The position numbers and the translations under genes are program-made. A DNA stretch of 64,000 nucleotides from Oceanospirillum sanctuarii (lineage in GTDB: Bacteria > Pseudomonadota > Gammaproteobacteria > Pseudomonadales > Halomonadaceae): contig NZ_MTBA01000007.1 in NCBI RefSeq assembly GCF_002150805.1, forward strand, positions 62,001 to 126,000. The letters are read 5' to 3'. Each line of letters starts with the position of its first letter. The first letter of the stretch is position 1. Below are positions 26,758-37,500 of this stretch, piece by piece. A model generated the notes under the pieces. The model searched no databases and was not told where the DNA came from. It saw only the letters and a program-made list of their open reading frames with translations.

Positions 26758-28479
26758 CTACTGGCTGGGATAAAGCTCCGGCAGCGGCTGATCTTTCGAT
26801 TTGGCAGCACGTTTAACACCTTCACTGGCGTTTGCCAGATCTTTACCCTGCCAGTTTTCCGGCTGAGCATCCGGACCAAATAGCGCCATCTGCAACTGGT
26901 GCAGTGCCTGATCAAACTCCGGTGTGGTTTGGGGAGCTTCAAGACGCTGCCACTTCTGCCACGCATCCCATGCGGCTCTGGCCTGATTCTGCTGACAGGC
27001 GTTGAGCAGTGCCTGCCGGAAGATAGGATTCTCTTCCACAGCAGCGGCATTACTTTGAGAAGCGATTGCACCACCCACTGTCATGCCATGGAACAGCTGC
27101 TGTCGGGCAAAGGTAAGTTGTTGTTTGCTCTGCCAGAGGAAGGTGGCAAGTACCGCACTTAAGGTAGCAAAGATCAGGGTGCAGATCTGCCAGATAAAGC
27201 TGTTGTCTTCACCTTGCGGCACAAGCAGAGCTTGCTGGTTCGGGTTATTAGCAGGGGCAACAGGCTGGGGTTCTTTTACCTTGTTCGGGTCGGCACTGAT
27301 GGTCAGTGGCAGAGCATCAAGAGTCGCGTATTCCAGCTGGTCGGTTTCGGTATTCCACCAGGGCACCCGAATCTCCGGCAGATTGAGATCACCGGACTCT
27401 GTTGGAATCAGGGCAATACTCAGGGTTTTCTCGCCCACCATACCGGCACCTTTCTGATTCAGATTTTCCGGCCGCTCATTCAGCTGAGGTTGTTCCGGAT
27501 ACTGACGCACACCCTGCATGGGTGACATCACCAGAGGTGGTAGTTGTGCTGCGGTCAGCCCCTGAGCTTCAAGGGTGAGCTTACGGGTCAGAGGCGTGCC
27601 TTCCTGCCATTGTGCGTAGTTGCCACTCCACTCCTGACTGAGCGTTAAGTCTTTAGCGGGTAGCCATTGGGCGTTGGCGGGGAAAGCATCCGGAACCGGC
27701 AGGACATTGATCTTGTGTTCCGGGCTTTGAATACGGATATGTTTCAGACCGCCCAGAGAGTAGCGATTCTGAATCCTCACCCGTCCGCTGAAGGTTTGTG
27801 GTGGAATCACCAGTTCGCCGCTACTTTGCGGATAAAGCGCAAACTGCCACTCGGCAACATTGTAGAGGCGGCCATCGATTCGGGCTTCAAAGTCTTTGCG
27901 GTTACCCAGTTGTACCAGCAACACGTTATCCAGATCCAGATCCGTCAGGCCGTGATCTGAGATGCTGGTGGCATAGTAGAGGCGCAGGGTGTAGATCAGC
28001 TGCTGCTGCACATAAATGGTGTCGCTGTGGTCGATCTCGCTGTGCAGAAAGACATCGGCACTGGCCTGGGTGTTGGCCGGTTCCGGTTGCACCTCAAGGG
28101 TAATCGGTTGACTGCTGGCATCGCCAATGGTGATTGCAGGAATGATCAGAGTGCCGGTGCGGCGGGGTAACAGGGATATTTCCCAGACGCGCTCGGAAAG
28201 GTTCTGACCGTTGGCGATCTGTATATTAGTGCGTACCTGCTGTGCCAGAACCTCAAAGTCCTGATGCAGCTCACTGAGTTCCGGTTCACCGGTCAGTTGC
28301 AGCCCCGGTGCTTTCAGAAACAGGGTGACGCTTTCGTTCTCTGTCAGCCGGTTACGGTCAACGCTGGCTTCCAGTTCGCTGGCCGCTGAGATGCCTGCAA
28401 ATAGCAGGCAGCTGGACAACAGACAAAATACGGTTAGCAGGTGGATGAACGATAATCGGTTTTGAATCGGGCTTACCAT
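26758..28479 (-). CDS. batD: BatD-family protein
   Basis: This 573-residue protein ends the Bat operon. It has an N-terminal signal sequence (LLTVFCLLSSCLLFAGISAASE), a long periplasmic region of beta-sandwich repeats (ASVDRNRLTENESVTLFLKA at the start is the BatD opening), one membrane helix near residues 432-452 (ICTLIFATLSAVLATFLW) and a cytoplasmic tail of about 120 residues. Bat proteins were linked to oxygen tolerance in Bacteroides; the biochemical role is not known. The large periplasmic part suggests contact with envelope components or with the von Willebrand domains of BatA and BatB. It overlaps the upstream gene by seven bases and has its own AAGGA site. Confidence 0.85.
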   Translation of the reverse strand: MVSPIQNRLSFIHLLTVFCLLSSCLLFAGISAASELEASVDRNRLTENESVTLFLKAPGLQLTGEPELSELHQDFEVLAQQVRTNIQIANGQNLSERVWEISLLPRRTGTLIIPAITIGDASSQPITLEVQPEPANTQASADVFLHSEIDHSDTIYVQQQLIYTLRLYYATSISDHGLTDLDLDNVLLVQLGNRKDFEARIDGRLYNVAEWQFALYPQSSGELVIPPQTFSGRVRIQNRYSLGGLKHIRIQSPEHKINVLPVPDAFPANAQWLPAKDLTLSQEWSGNYAQWQEGTPLTRKLTLEAQGLTAAQLPPLVMSPMQGVRQYPEQPQLNERPENLNQKGAGMVGEKTLSIALIPTESGDLNLPEIRVPWWNTETDQLEYATLDALPLTISADPNKVKEPQPVAPANNPNQQALLVPQGEDNSFIWQICTLIFATLSAVLATFLWQSKQQLTFARQQLFHGMTVGGAIASQSNAAAVEENPIFRQALLNACQQNQARAAWDAWQKWQRLEAPQTTPEFDQALHQLQMALFGPDAQPENWQGKDLANASEGVKRAAKSKDQPLPELYPSQ

Positions 28480-30434
28480 GGTGCTCGTCCTTCAGGCAGC
28501 GGTTCACGGCGCTGATTGGCTTCATATTCAAATTTTCGGCGCAGCAGACCTGCAGGATCGTCGGGAATCCGCCGCAGCCACTGCTCAAGAGAGAGTTCTT
28601 CCTCGCTCATGCCTTCGCTGGCACCCGGCACTCCTGCAGCTGATGAGTTCTGGTCTGCCTGCTGTTGTTTTTGCAGCAGCTGTTTTTTCTGTTGTTCAGC
28701 CAGTTTATCCAGCACCGACTGATCCAGTGTTTCATCCTTGCTGGCATAATTTTCGTTGGGATTACCAAACATGGCAGAGTCATCATCGGGACCAAAATCT
28801 TCATTCTGGCCATCAACAAGGTTTTGGCTGTCTGCACTCTGGTTTGGTGACATTCCGGAGCCATTGAATGAATCGTTATCAGGGGCTTGCTGGTTTTGGG
28901 CCGATTGCTGAGAGTTGGGCTGCTGCGAGCTGTTCTCACCTGACTGGCCATTTTGCCGGCTTTGGTCAGACTGGCCCTGCTGTTCGGAAGACGGTTGTTC
29001 GGAAGACGCTTGTTCAGAAGAAGGTTGACCGGAAGATTGCTGGTTTTGGCTTTCGTTACTCTGATCCTGCTGCTGGTTTTGTTGGTCTTGCTGCTGTTTC
29101 AGGAGTTCTTCCACCAGAGAGCGGTTGTGCTCGGCATCTTTCAGAGCAGGATTCTGTTCCAGCGCTTTGCTGTAGGCGCTCATGGCTTCATCTAGGCGGC
29201 CAAGTTTGGCTAGGGCGTTGCCCCGGTTGTAGTGCGCCTGTGGTGTGTCGCTCTTGGCAAACTCGTTAATCGCCTGCTGATAGTCCTTCTGGCGGTAGTA
29301 GGCGCTTCCTCGCCAAAGTGGATCTTCCAGTAACGCTTCTGCCTGATCGTAGTGACCTTCCTGAAAGGCTTCTTCACCTTCGCTTTGCGGGTCAGCAGGC
29401 CAAAAGGCGAATACCGGTTTCGGGGCTGATATCAGAATCAATAACGGCAGCATCAGCAACCAGTTGCGGCGGAATGCCAATGCCACCAAAGGCAGTACCG
29501 GCAGCAGGAACCAGTGTCCCTGTTCGATCCAGAGGGGTAATTGCGCCTGAGTCTCTTTAATCTGTTGCTGGTCGATCTCTACCGGTAGCAGGTAATTGAG
29601 GTCTTCCTCGTCCAGCGTGATCGGGTGTATCAGTGCCTGTACCGAATCGGCAAAGCTATCTAACGCGCTCTGTTCCAGCTGGCTGATAATCACGTTACCT
29701 TTCTGGTCTTTGACAAACCCCTGATCATCCAGCGGAATCGGTGCTCCCGCTTCGGTTCCCACTGACATAATGCTGAGGCTCATGCTTTTCGGCAGCTGTT
29801 TTCGGATGCCCTGCTGAGCCGCCTGATCCAGTCCGTCAGTGATCAGTAACAGTCGGGCTTTCTGAAAGCCGGACTGGCGAACCAGTTCTACTGCCTTACT
29901 GATGCCCACTTCGGCAGCACTGCCCAGTTTCGGCATCATCAGAGGGTCAAGGGCAGGCAAAAGGTTGCGAATGGTGGCGGTGTCCTGGGTCAGAGGCGTT
30001 ACTGTGTGAGCATCGCCACTATAGACCACCAGCGCGGTCATACCTTCTTTACGCTGTCTGAGCAGATCCTGCAGCTTCTGTTTACTGCGGGTAATCCGGT
30101 TGGGCGGCAGATCCTCAGCCAGCATCGACAGAGACAGATCCAGCACTATGACCAGATTATCCTGTTTGATCAGAGCGGGTCGTGATTGCTGGCTCCAGCT
30201 GGGGCCGGCCAAAGCGATGCCGGTCAGACTCAAAGCAAGCATTGTCCAGAGCAGGTAACTGGGTTGTTTCTCAGGTTTTGCCAGCAGCTGTTGCTGCAGG
30301 TCTGGGCGCATCCGATCCTGCCACGGATTGCTGGCATGACGGAATCTCAGATACCAGAGCACCTGAATAATGACCACAGGTATCAGTATCAGCGCCCATG
30401 GGCGGGAAAAATGAAAGCTATCCAGTAGTTCCAA
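28473..30434 (-). CDS. BatB-BatC fusion: VWA domain plus TPR membrane protein
   Basis: A 653-residue protein starting at TTG 30434, six bases behind AAGGA. Two N-terminal helices are followed by a von Willebrand A domain whose MIDAS motif is LDLSLSMLAED near residues 98-108. Membrane helices at about 305-345 lead to TPR repeats (AHYNRGNALAKLGRLDEAMS near 400-419). A long Gln/Ser/Asn-rich low-complexity linker follows (about 450-600), then a short conserved tail EQWLRRIPDDPAGLLRRKFE. In Bacteroides the VWA part (BatB) and the TPR part (BatC) are separate genes; here they are one. It starts two bases after the batA stop codon. Confidence 0.87.
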   Translation of the reverse strand: MELLDSFHFSRPWALILIPVVIIQVLWYLRFRHASNPWQDRMRPDLQQQLLAKPEKQPSYLLWTMLALSLTGIALAGPSWSQQSRPALIKQDNLVIVLDLSLSMLAEDLPPNRITRSKQKLQDLLRQRKEGMTALVVYSGDAHTVTPLTQDTATIRNLLPALDPLMMPKLGSAAEVGISKAVELVRQSGFQKARLLLITDGLDQAAQQGIRKQLPKSMSLSIMSVGTEAGAPIPLDDQGFVKDQKGNVIISQLEQSALDSFADSVQALIHPITLDEEDLNYLLPVEIDQQQIKETQAQLPLWIEQGHWFLLPVLPLVALAFRRNWLLMLPLLILISAPKPVFAFWPADPQSEGEEAFQEGHYDQAEALLEDPLWRGSAYYRQKDYQQAINEFAKSDTPQAHYNRGNALAKLGRLDEAMSAYSKALEQNPALKDAEHNRSLVEELLKQQQDQQNQQQDQSNESQNQQSSGQPSSEQASSEQPSSEQQGQSDQSRQNGQSGENSSQQPNSQQSAQNQQAPDNDSFNGSGMSPNQSADSQNLVDGQNEDFGPDDDSAMFGNPNENYASKDETLDQSVLDKLAEQQKKQLLQKQQQADQNSSAAGVPGASEGMSEEELSLEQWLRRIPDDPAGLLRRKFEYEANQRREPLPEGRAPW

Positions 30435-30436
30435 GG

Positions 30437-31552
30437 TCAGTCCTTACCCTGCAAATTATTTGCTACCTGATCGGCTTCGCTGGCTTGTTGTCGCCAGTAG
30501 ATCAGGAACCAACGACCGGCGAAGGCAGAGATCAGGGACGCGAAAATCAGCAGCAGCGGCCAGTGCATCAGGCTGTGTCGCGGACGAAATACCTGCGCCT
30601 GTTGTTCGATCGGTTCCAGACGATCCAGTTCCTTGTAGATCGCGTCCAGCTCTTCGGTACTACGGGCGCGGAAGTAATTACCGCCGGTTGCCCGGGCGAT
30701 ATTGCGCAGGGTGATCTCATCCAGATCCTGAGAAGGGTTGATCCGGCGACTCAGACCGAAGAGGGTTTCCACCTCCAGTTCATCGGCACCGATACCTATG
30801 GTATAGATTTTCAGCTTCTGTCCTGCTGCCAGTTGCGCAGCCTGAATCGGATCGATGGCACCGGCAGTGTTAGCACCATCGGTCAGAAGAATCAAAATAC
30901 GGCCATCTTCCGGCTGCTCTTTCAGGCGTTTTACCCCAAGACCTATAGCATCGCCGATGGCAGTCTGATCTCCGGCCATACGCAGCTGGATCTCATTTAA
31001 CTGGGCAGAAACGGTTTTACGGTCATGGGACATAGGAACGTGCAGGTAGGCCTGAGTACCAAAAACGATCAGCCCCAAACGATCGCCTTCACGACGCAGC
31101 ACAAAGTCCGAAACGATATTTTTGACCGCTGTCAGGCGGTCGATACGCTGCTTATTCAGCACCATATCGTCCATCTGCATACTGCCGGAGATATCCACCG
31201 CCAGCATCAGATCACGCCCTTTGTTAGGTAATGGCTGAGGCTCACCGATCCATTGCGGATGGGCAGTCGCGACAATCAGTAGTAACCAGAGCCAGCTGCC
31301 GACCAATAAGCGCAGGGTTTTGCGCTGATTGCGCAGGGTGCCGCTTTTAACGCTTTGCTGGGAGCTGAGCCAGGCCACCCTGAGACGGTAATGGCGTGGG
31401 GCGGCCGGTTGCATAAAGCGATAAACCAGCCAGGGCAGGGGCAGCATAAGGAAAACCCAGGGCCAGATAAAAGAGATCTGCTCCAGGAATGCCAGAGGGC
31501 CGGAGAAAATCTCCAGCTGGGTGAGGGTACTTAAAGCTGACGCTTGATCCAC
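30437..31552 (-). CDS. batA: BatA-family VWA-domain membrane protein
   Basis: A 371-residue protein with two N-terminal helices (FIWPWVFLMLPLPWLVYRFM and LRLLVGSWLWLLLIVATAHP), a von Willebrand A domain with an intact MIDAS (VDISGSMQMDD near residues 123-133, TDGANT near 224-229), and a C-terminal membrane helix near 330-350. It should bind a divalent metal and a protein partner. The start is GTG 31552 behind GAGGTGG, giving a 22-bp overlap with the DUF4381 gene. The overlap and short gaps indicate one transcript with the neighbouring MoxR and Bat genes. The MoxR ATPase is the likely remodelling partner. Confidence 0.88.
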   Translation of the reverse strand: MDQASALSTLTQLEIFSGPLAFLEQISFIWPWVFLMLPLPWLVYRFMQPAAPRHYRLRVAWLSSQQSVKSGTLRNQRKTLRLLVGSWLWLLLIVATAHPQWIGEPQPLPNKGRDLMLAVDISGSMQMDDMVLNKQRIDRLTAVKNIVSDFVLRREGDRLGLIVFGTQAYLHVPMSHDRKTVSAQLNEIQLRMAGDQTAIGDAIGLGVKRLKEQPEDGRILILLTDGANTAGAIDPIQAAQLAAGQKLKIYTIGIGADELEVETLFGLSRRINPSQDLDEITLRNIARATGGNYFRARSTEELDAIYKELDRLEPIEQQAQVFRPRHSLMHWPLLLIFASLISAFAGRWFLIYWRQQASEADQVANNLQGKD

Positions 31553-32025
31553 CGTTTCACCACCTCGATCAGGGCGTTCTCATCGAAAGCCTCAGGGGAG
31601 GGTTCATAAGCCTGAATCAGCACCCGACCTTCGCCGTTGCTGAAATCTTTGGTGCGGCCGCTGCGATCCAGAAACTCCAGCCAGTGTTTACCAGCCAGAG
31701 GAGAGATCTTTTCCCGCTCATAGTTGATCATCGCCATACGGCGCAGCAGCATATTCAGTTCATTAAGAAGACGTTGGTTCTGGCCGTGTTCACCAAAACG
31801 TGTGCGCATTAGCTCCAGCTCATTCAGAGCGTAACGGCGGGTACGGGTACGCAGGTAGTAACGGCGAATCAGAAAACCGAGGACCAGAACGGTAATGATA
31901 CTGGCAACCGAGATCCACCAGGCGTTCAGACTGGGTGTCCAGCCTCCGGTTGGCTCCGGAATATGGATATCTCTTAGTTGCTCCAGCAGTCTGGAGGCCT
32001 CTTGGGTAACTTGTGCGGTGCTCAT
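31531..32025 (-). CDS. DUF4381-family membrane protein
   Basis: A 164-residue protein with one membrane helix (about 33-52, WISVASIITVLVLGFLIRRY) and a cytoplasmic part with a basic patch (LRTRTRRYALNELELMRTRF) and LAGKHWLEFLDRSGRTKDF near 112-130. This is the DUF4381 pattern. The family lies between DUF58 and BatA genes in many proteobacterial MoxR operons and has no known activity. The start has AGGAG nine bases ahead. It is separated from the DUF58 gene by 176 bp, long enough for an internal promoter, but none is obvious. Confidence 0.85.
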   Translation of the reverse strand: MSTAQVTQEASRLLEQLRDIHIPEPTGGWTPSLNAWWISVASIITVLVLGFLIRRYYLRTRTRRYALNELELMRTRFGEHGQNQRLLNELNMLLRRMAMINYEREKISPLAGKHWLEFLDRSGRTKDFSNGEGRVLIQAYEPSPEAFDENALIEVVKRWIKRQL

Positions 32026-32201
32026 TAAGCGGGGCTCCTGCCGAGCTCTGATTATCTGTGATGAATCTTGTTGTAATGATCAGATGATTCTGACGGTGTT
32101 TATCTGTTTCGACAATTTATCTGATGTTCAGATATCTGTTTGTTGTATCAGGCTTTTTATACCAAAACAGGGTTCGGGATTATACCGGTTTAAAGCGGAT
32201 T

Positions 32202-33179
32202 TTACCGGGAACCTTTGGCAAAAAACTGTTTCAGTTTGTCAGCCGGTTTCTCCTGTGTGGAGAGAGATATAAAGTGCCCCCGTGCCTTTTGCACGCGCTG
32301 CTTCAGCGCTGCTTGATGCAGGTCAAACTCTTTTCGGTAGCGCTCCTGCTCTTCAGAGCGGGTGCCGTCGTAGTAATAATCCTGTTTGCCATCGGTGAGA
32401 AAACAGGAGCCGCCGGGCAGTTCACGTTCCAGTGGGTCGCTGATCTGAACCGCCACCAGATTGTGATTTCGGCTGAGCTGGCTCAATGCTGATGCTTCTT
32501 CCAGATCCAGTGACCAGAAGTCGCTGATCAGTACGATCAGGCTGCCGTGCCCCGGTTGGGCGGCAATCTGGCGCAAAACCTGGTTCATACGGCCGGGTTT
32601 GGCGCGACTGGCTTTGTCAGTGATCTGCTGACCAAGATCGCAGCTGCTTTTCAATAGTGGCAGCAAACCTTTATGGCGGGCTTTGGGTTTGATCAGTCGG
32701 GTCTCATGGCCGTTAAAAACCAGGCCACCGCAACGGTCACCCTGATAACTTAATGCCCAGCCAAGAATGGCGGCGGTATTGGCAGCCTGCTCCGCTTTAC
32801 TGCGGTCGCTGCCAAAGAGCATGGATGCGGAGAGATCCACTACCAGATGGACTGGGCGTTCCCGCTCTTCCATAAAGACCTTTGTGTGCGGTCGCCGGGT
32901 GCGGGCGGTAACTTTCCAGTCCATCAGACGGATATCATCGCCGGGCTGGTAGTTGCGGATCTCACTCAGTTCCATACCACGACCCTGTTGTCGTGATCTG
33001 TGCTGACCGGCAAGTGTAGAACCTGTCGGCGAGCGCAAATTCAGCCCCAACAGGTTTTTATGTTCCTGCAGAAGGGTAAGCTGATCCAGCCGGAGTTCCG
33101 GCAAAAAGGGGGCAGAGCCCTGCAGCTGATGTTCCGGCTGCAGGCTTTTTCGGATCTGTTGCCAGGCCGACTGCAGCAT
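32202..33179 (-). CDS. DUF58-family protein of the MoxR operon
   Basis: A 325-residue soluble protein with the DUF58 core MELSEIRNYQPGDDIRLMDW near residues 69-88 followed by a VWA-like fold (HLVVDLSASMLFG near 111-123, LIVLISDFWSLD near 213-224). DUF58 proteins are encoded next to MoxR ATPases and are thought to be their substrates or adaptors. The MIDAS-like DLSAS is present. The start ATG overlaps the moxR TAA by one base, so translation is coupled. Confidence 0.9.
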   Translation of the reverse strand: MLQSAWQQIRKSLQPEHQLQGSAPFLPELRLDQLTLLQEHKNLLGLNLRSPTGSTLAGQHRSRQQGRGMELSEIRNYQPGDDIRLMDWKVTARTRRPHTKVFMEERERPVHLVVDLSASMLFGSDRSKAEQAANTAAILGWALSYQGDRCGGLVFNGHETRLIKPKARHKGLLPLLKSSCDLGQQITDKASRAKPGRMNQVLRQIAAQPGHGSLIVLISDFWSLDLEEASALSQLSRNHNLVAVQISDPLERELPGGSCFLTDGKQDYYYDGTRSEEQERYRKEFDLHQAALKQRVQKARGHFISLSTQEKPADKLKQFFAKGSR

Positions 33180-34159
33180 TAACTCACCGGAACCTGTTGC
33201 AGCAGATGGGCAACAATCTGATCAGCACTGAAACCAGCGGCTTCTGCTTCATAACGCAGCAGCAGGCGGTGACGGAATACATCCGGCACCATCGCCTGAA
33301 CATCTTCAGGTGTCACGAAGTCACGACCTTCCAGCCAGGCATGAGCGCGGGCGCATCGATCCAGTGCCAGAGTGGCACGGGGGCTGACGCCGTATTCGAT
33401 CCACTGCGCCAGATCTTTGTTGTAGCGATCCGGACGGCGGGTGGCATCGACAAGATGCACGATATATTGCTCGATACTTTCTGCCATGTAGATCTCCAGC
33501 ACCTCTTTACGGCCCTGAATAATTTGCTGCTGGCTGACGGTGGGTACTTCGTCGGCGTTGTGATCGCTATCGAGACGATTTTTCTCTTCGTTACGGATCA
33601 GGCGAAGGATCTCAAGTTCGGCTTCGGCGCTGGGGTAGTTCAGGTTGGTATGCAGCAGAAAGCGATCCAGCTGAGCTTCTGGCAGCGGGTAGGTGCCTTC
33701 CTGCTCGATCGGGTTTTGGGTCGCCATCACCAGAAAGGTTTCCGGCAGTGGATAGCTGGTATTACCCACGGTTACCTGACGTTCTGCCATCGCCTCCAGT
33801 AGTGCAGCCTGAACTTTGGCTGGCGCACGGTTGATCTCATCCGCCAGTACAAAGTGGTTAAACACGGGGCCTTGTTGGAAGCTGAAACTGTTGTGCTCCG
33901 GTCGATAGATATCTGTGCCTGTGATATCCGCAGGCAAAAGATCAGGAGTGAACTGAATACGTTGGAAATCACCTTCAAGGCAATCCGACAGGGATTTAAT
34001 CGCCTTGGTTTTTGCCAGTCCCGGTGGGCCTTCGACTAACAGGTGGCCATCAGCCAGCAATGCAATTAACAGGCGACTGAGCAGAGTTTCCTGCCCGATG
34101 ATCTGGCTTTTTAAGTGGTCATTCAGTGACTGAAACGCGTCGCGAACACTCATGGTCAT
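33179..34159 (-). CDS. MoxR-family AAA+ ATPase
   Basis: A 326-residue AAA+ ATPase heading the operon. Walker A is GPPGLAKTKA near residues 42-51, in the MoxR form with GLAKT. Walker B is HFVLADEINRA near 103-113. The sensor 1 region is VMATQNPIEQEGTYPLPEAQ near 144-163, and the C-terminal lid carries the sensor 2 segment GVSPRATLALDRCARAHAWL near 257-276. MoxR proteins act as chaperone-like remodelling machines that cooperate with VWA-domain partners, here encoded by the five following genes. A 436-bp non-coding region upstream separates it from the divergent glutamate dehydrogenase gene. Confidence 0.93.
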   Translation of the reverse strand: MTMSVRDAFQSLNDHLKSQIIGQETLLSRLLIALLADGHLLVEGPPGLAKTKAIKSLSDCLEGDFQRIQFTPDLLPADITGTDIYRPEHNSFSFQQGPVFNHFVLADEINRAPAKVQAALLEAMAERQVTVGNTSYPLPETFLVMATQNPIEQEGTYPLPEAQLDRFLLHTNLNYPSAEAELEILRLIRNEEKNRLDSDHNADEVPTVSQQQIIQGRKEVLEIYMAESIEQYIVHLVDATRRPDRYNKDLAQWIEYGVSPRATLALDRCARAHAWLEGRDFVTPEDVQAMVPDVFRHRLLLRYEAEAAGFSADQIVAHLLQQVPVS

Positions 34160-34595
34160 CCTTACATTGTCTGGTGGCTTGTCGGGGCAAACAGGACTCA
34201 GCTGCTGTTCAACACTTGTTCAGCTGATAGACCGGTCAGTAAGACAGTCCGCGAGTATAGCGAGATTGCTTTCTGGCTGGCTAGGGTTCTGATCAAGGAA
34301 TTGGGATGGGGTTCCGTGAAAAGTAATCGGCTGATTTTTAAACTAAACTTTGATCGGGAATGAACAATAAGCACCACAAAAGGTCGCTCCTGTGCAGTTT
34401 TTGGCCTGATAAAGCGACCTCTTATGTTGTTCGCTTCTTCCCCTATGCTTTTTTGTAATACATGGTCGGTACGGTGGTTGATTTGTACTATGTTTTCATC
34501 AAAGCTATTCCAAATGAGACAGGCGGTTATGCCTGTTTTTTATGGATTAAAGTCACATAAAGTCATCCCGGTATCATCTCTGAGGTTATTTGACG
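34160..34595. other. Divergent intergenic region between moxR and NAD-glutamate dehydrogenase
   Basis: These 436 bases contain promoters for two large units transcribed apart. I see one inverted repeat, AGGTCGCT at 34380-34387 and AGCGACCT at 34412-34419, with a 24-base loop. No convincing reading frame or known RNA is present. Neither promoter can be placed with confidence by eye. Confidence 0.4.
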
Positions 34596-37500
34596 ATGTA
34601 TCAAGCCAGTGAAGGTCATAAACAGTTCCTCGGTCTTCTGGAAGACCAGCTCGCACAAAAGTTTTCCGATAAGCAGGCAAAAGATATCTCTACCTTTGCT
34701 AGCCTGTACTACGCATCCGCTTCTCTGGAAGAGCTGGCTGAACGTCGTTCGGACGATCTGTACGGTGCAACGGTTTCTGCGTGGAACTTCGTACAGAAGC
34801 ACGACAATAAAGAGCCTAAGATCCGTGTTTACAACCCGGATTTCGAACAGCACGGCTGGCAGTCAACGCACACCGTTATTGAAGTGCTGCAACGTGACAT
34901 GGCTTTCCTGGTGGACTCCGTTCGTATCGAACTGAACCGTCGTGGCTTAACGGTTCACTCTATCCACAACGCTGTTCTGAACTTCCTGCGTGATGACAAA
35001 GGTCAGATGCAGGAACTGAAAGGCCGTAGCGAAAGCTTCGAAAAAGGCGGCAGCGCTGAGTCTCTGATCTACGTTGAAGTGGATCGTCACACCGATCAGG
35101 CTGAACTGGATGAGCTAAGCGCAAGTCTGGCAGAGGTTCTGGGTGAGGTTTCCACCGCCGTTGAAGATTTTGACCACATGGAGCAGAAATGCTTCGAGTT
35201 GGTTGATGCTCTGGCGGCAAGCCGTCCGGCGCACCTGGCAGAAGAAGATGTCAACGAGGCGGTTGATTTCCTGAAGTGGCTGAACGACGAACACTTCACC
35301 TTCCTGGGTTATGACGAATATGAAGTTGCCGACGAAGATGGCAAGAAGGTTCTGAAGCTGGTTCCGGGTTCTGAAATGGGTGTCCTGAAACTGGATGATC
35401 CTCGTTACAATCCTCAGGACCGTAACGAGCTGGCGCTGGATGGCCGTCAGTTTGTACTGATCCCTGAACTTCTGACCTTTGCAAAAGCTCCTGAGCACGC
35501 ACGTGTTCACCGTCCTGCGTACCCGGATTACATCCGTATCAAGCGTTTTGATGACAAGGGCAACCTGGTTGGCGAAAGCCGTTTCCTGGGTCTGTACACT
35601 GCTTCTGTGTACAACGAAACCCCGCGTAATGTTCCTATTCTGCGTAAGAAAATTCAGGCGGTTCTGCAGGCTTCCGGTCTGGATCCGAACGGCCACAACG
35701 GTAAGCAGCTGATTCAGATTCTGGAAGTGTATCCTCGCGATGACCTGTTCCAGATCGGTCTGCACGAGCTGACCGAGACAGCTGTTGCCATCATGAATAT
35801 CCGTGAGCGCCGCAAAGTACGTCTATTCATCCGTGAAGACCGCTTCGGTAAGCTGTTCTCCTGCCTGGTTTACGTACCGCGTGACATCTTCAGCACGGAG
35901 CTGCGCCACAAGCTGCGTGACCTGCTGTGTGAAGAGCTGGATGCCCACGGTAATGAATTCCACACCTACTTCTCCGAGTCCGTTCTGGCTCGTTCTCAGC
36001 TGATTCTGCGTTTCAATGGCGATACTCCGCCTAAGTACGATATTCGCGCGATTGAGAAGAAAGTGATTCAGGTGGTTCGCTCCTGGAGTGACGATCTGGC
36101 AGAAGCGCTGGTTGAAGGTTATGGCGAAGAGAAAGCCAACCAGTACCTGCGTCTGTACCGTGATGCTTTCCCTGCAAGCTACCGTGAAGACTACAGCCCA
36201 CGTACTGCGGTATTCGATATCGGTTACATCGATGAGCTGAACGAACAGCGTTCTGTGACCATGTCTTTCTACCGTCAGCTGGAAGCAGAAAACAACCACC
36301 TGCAGTTCAAGCTGTTCCACAAGAACGAGCAGCTGCCACTGTCTGATGTGATTCCGGTTCTGGAAAATCTGGGCATGCGTGTTGTGGGTGAGCACCCATA
36401 CGAGATTACCCGTAGCGATGGTGAAGTGATCTGGGTTCACGATTTTGCTCTGGAGCCATCTTCCGGTCAGCTGGATGCACCTCTGGTTGAAGTTCGTGAT
36501 GTTTTCCAGGAAGCCTTTGAACAGATCTGGAACGGTTCTGCAGAAAACGACAGCTTTAACCGTCTGGTACTGACTTCCCGTCTGAACTGGCGTCAGGTAA
36601 CGGTTCTGCGTGCTTACGCTAAGTACATGAAGCAGATTCGTTTCAGCTTCGATCAGGGCTATATCGCAACCACTCTGGGCAACCACGCTGATATCACCAG
36701 CATGCTGCTTGAGCTGTTCACCCTGCGCTTTGATCCGACGGCGACTTATACCGATGCGGCTCAGGAAGCTCTGGTTAACCGCATCAAAGAGTCTCTGGAT
36801 CAGGTTCAGTCTCTGACTGAAGATATGATTCTGCGTCGCTACATGCAGCTGATGCTGGCGACCCTGCGTACTAACTTCTACCAGCTGGATAACGAAGGCG
36901 GCATCAAGTCCTACGTTTCCTTCAAGCTGGATACCAAGCAGATTCCGGATGTACCGCTGCCGCGTCCTATGTTCGAGATCTTCGTATACTCTCCACGGGT
37001 GGAAGGTGTTCACCTGCGTGGCGGTAAAGTGGCCCGTGGTGGTCTGCGTTGGTCTGACCGTCACGAAGACTTCCGTACTGAAGTTCTGGGTCTGGTTAAA
37101 GCCCAGCAGGTTAAGAACTCTGTGATCGTGCCTGTGGGTGCGAAAGGTGGTTTCGTCAGTAAGTGTCCTCCGGCCAGTGGTGATCGTGACGATATCCTGC
37201 AGGAAGGTATCGCTTGCTATAAAACCTTTATCAACGCTCTGCTGGATGTGACCGATAACCTGGTTGACGGTGACGTGGTTCCACCCAAGCAGGTTGTGCG
37301 TCACGATGAAGACGATCCGTACCTGGTTGTTGCTGCGGATAAAGGTACTGCGACCTTCTCCGATATCGCTAACAGCATCTCTGAAGAGCACGGTTTCTGG
37401 CTGAAAGATGCGTTCGCATCCGGTGGTGCTAACGGTTACGACCACAAGAAAATGGGTATTACTGCCCGTGGTGCGTGGGTTTCTGTACAGCGTCACTTCC

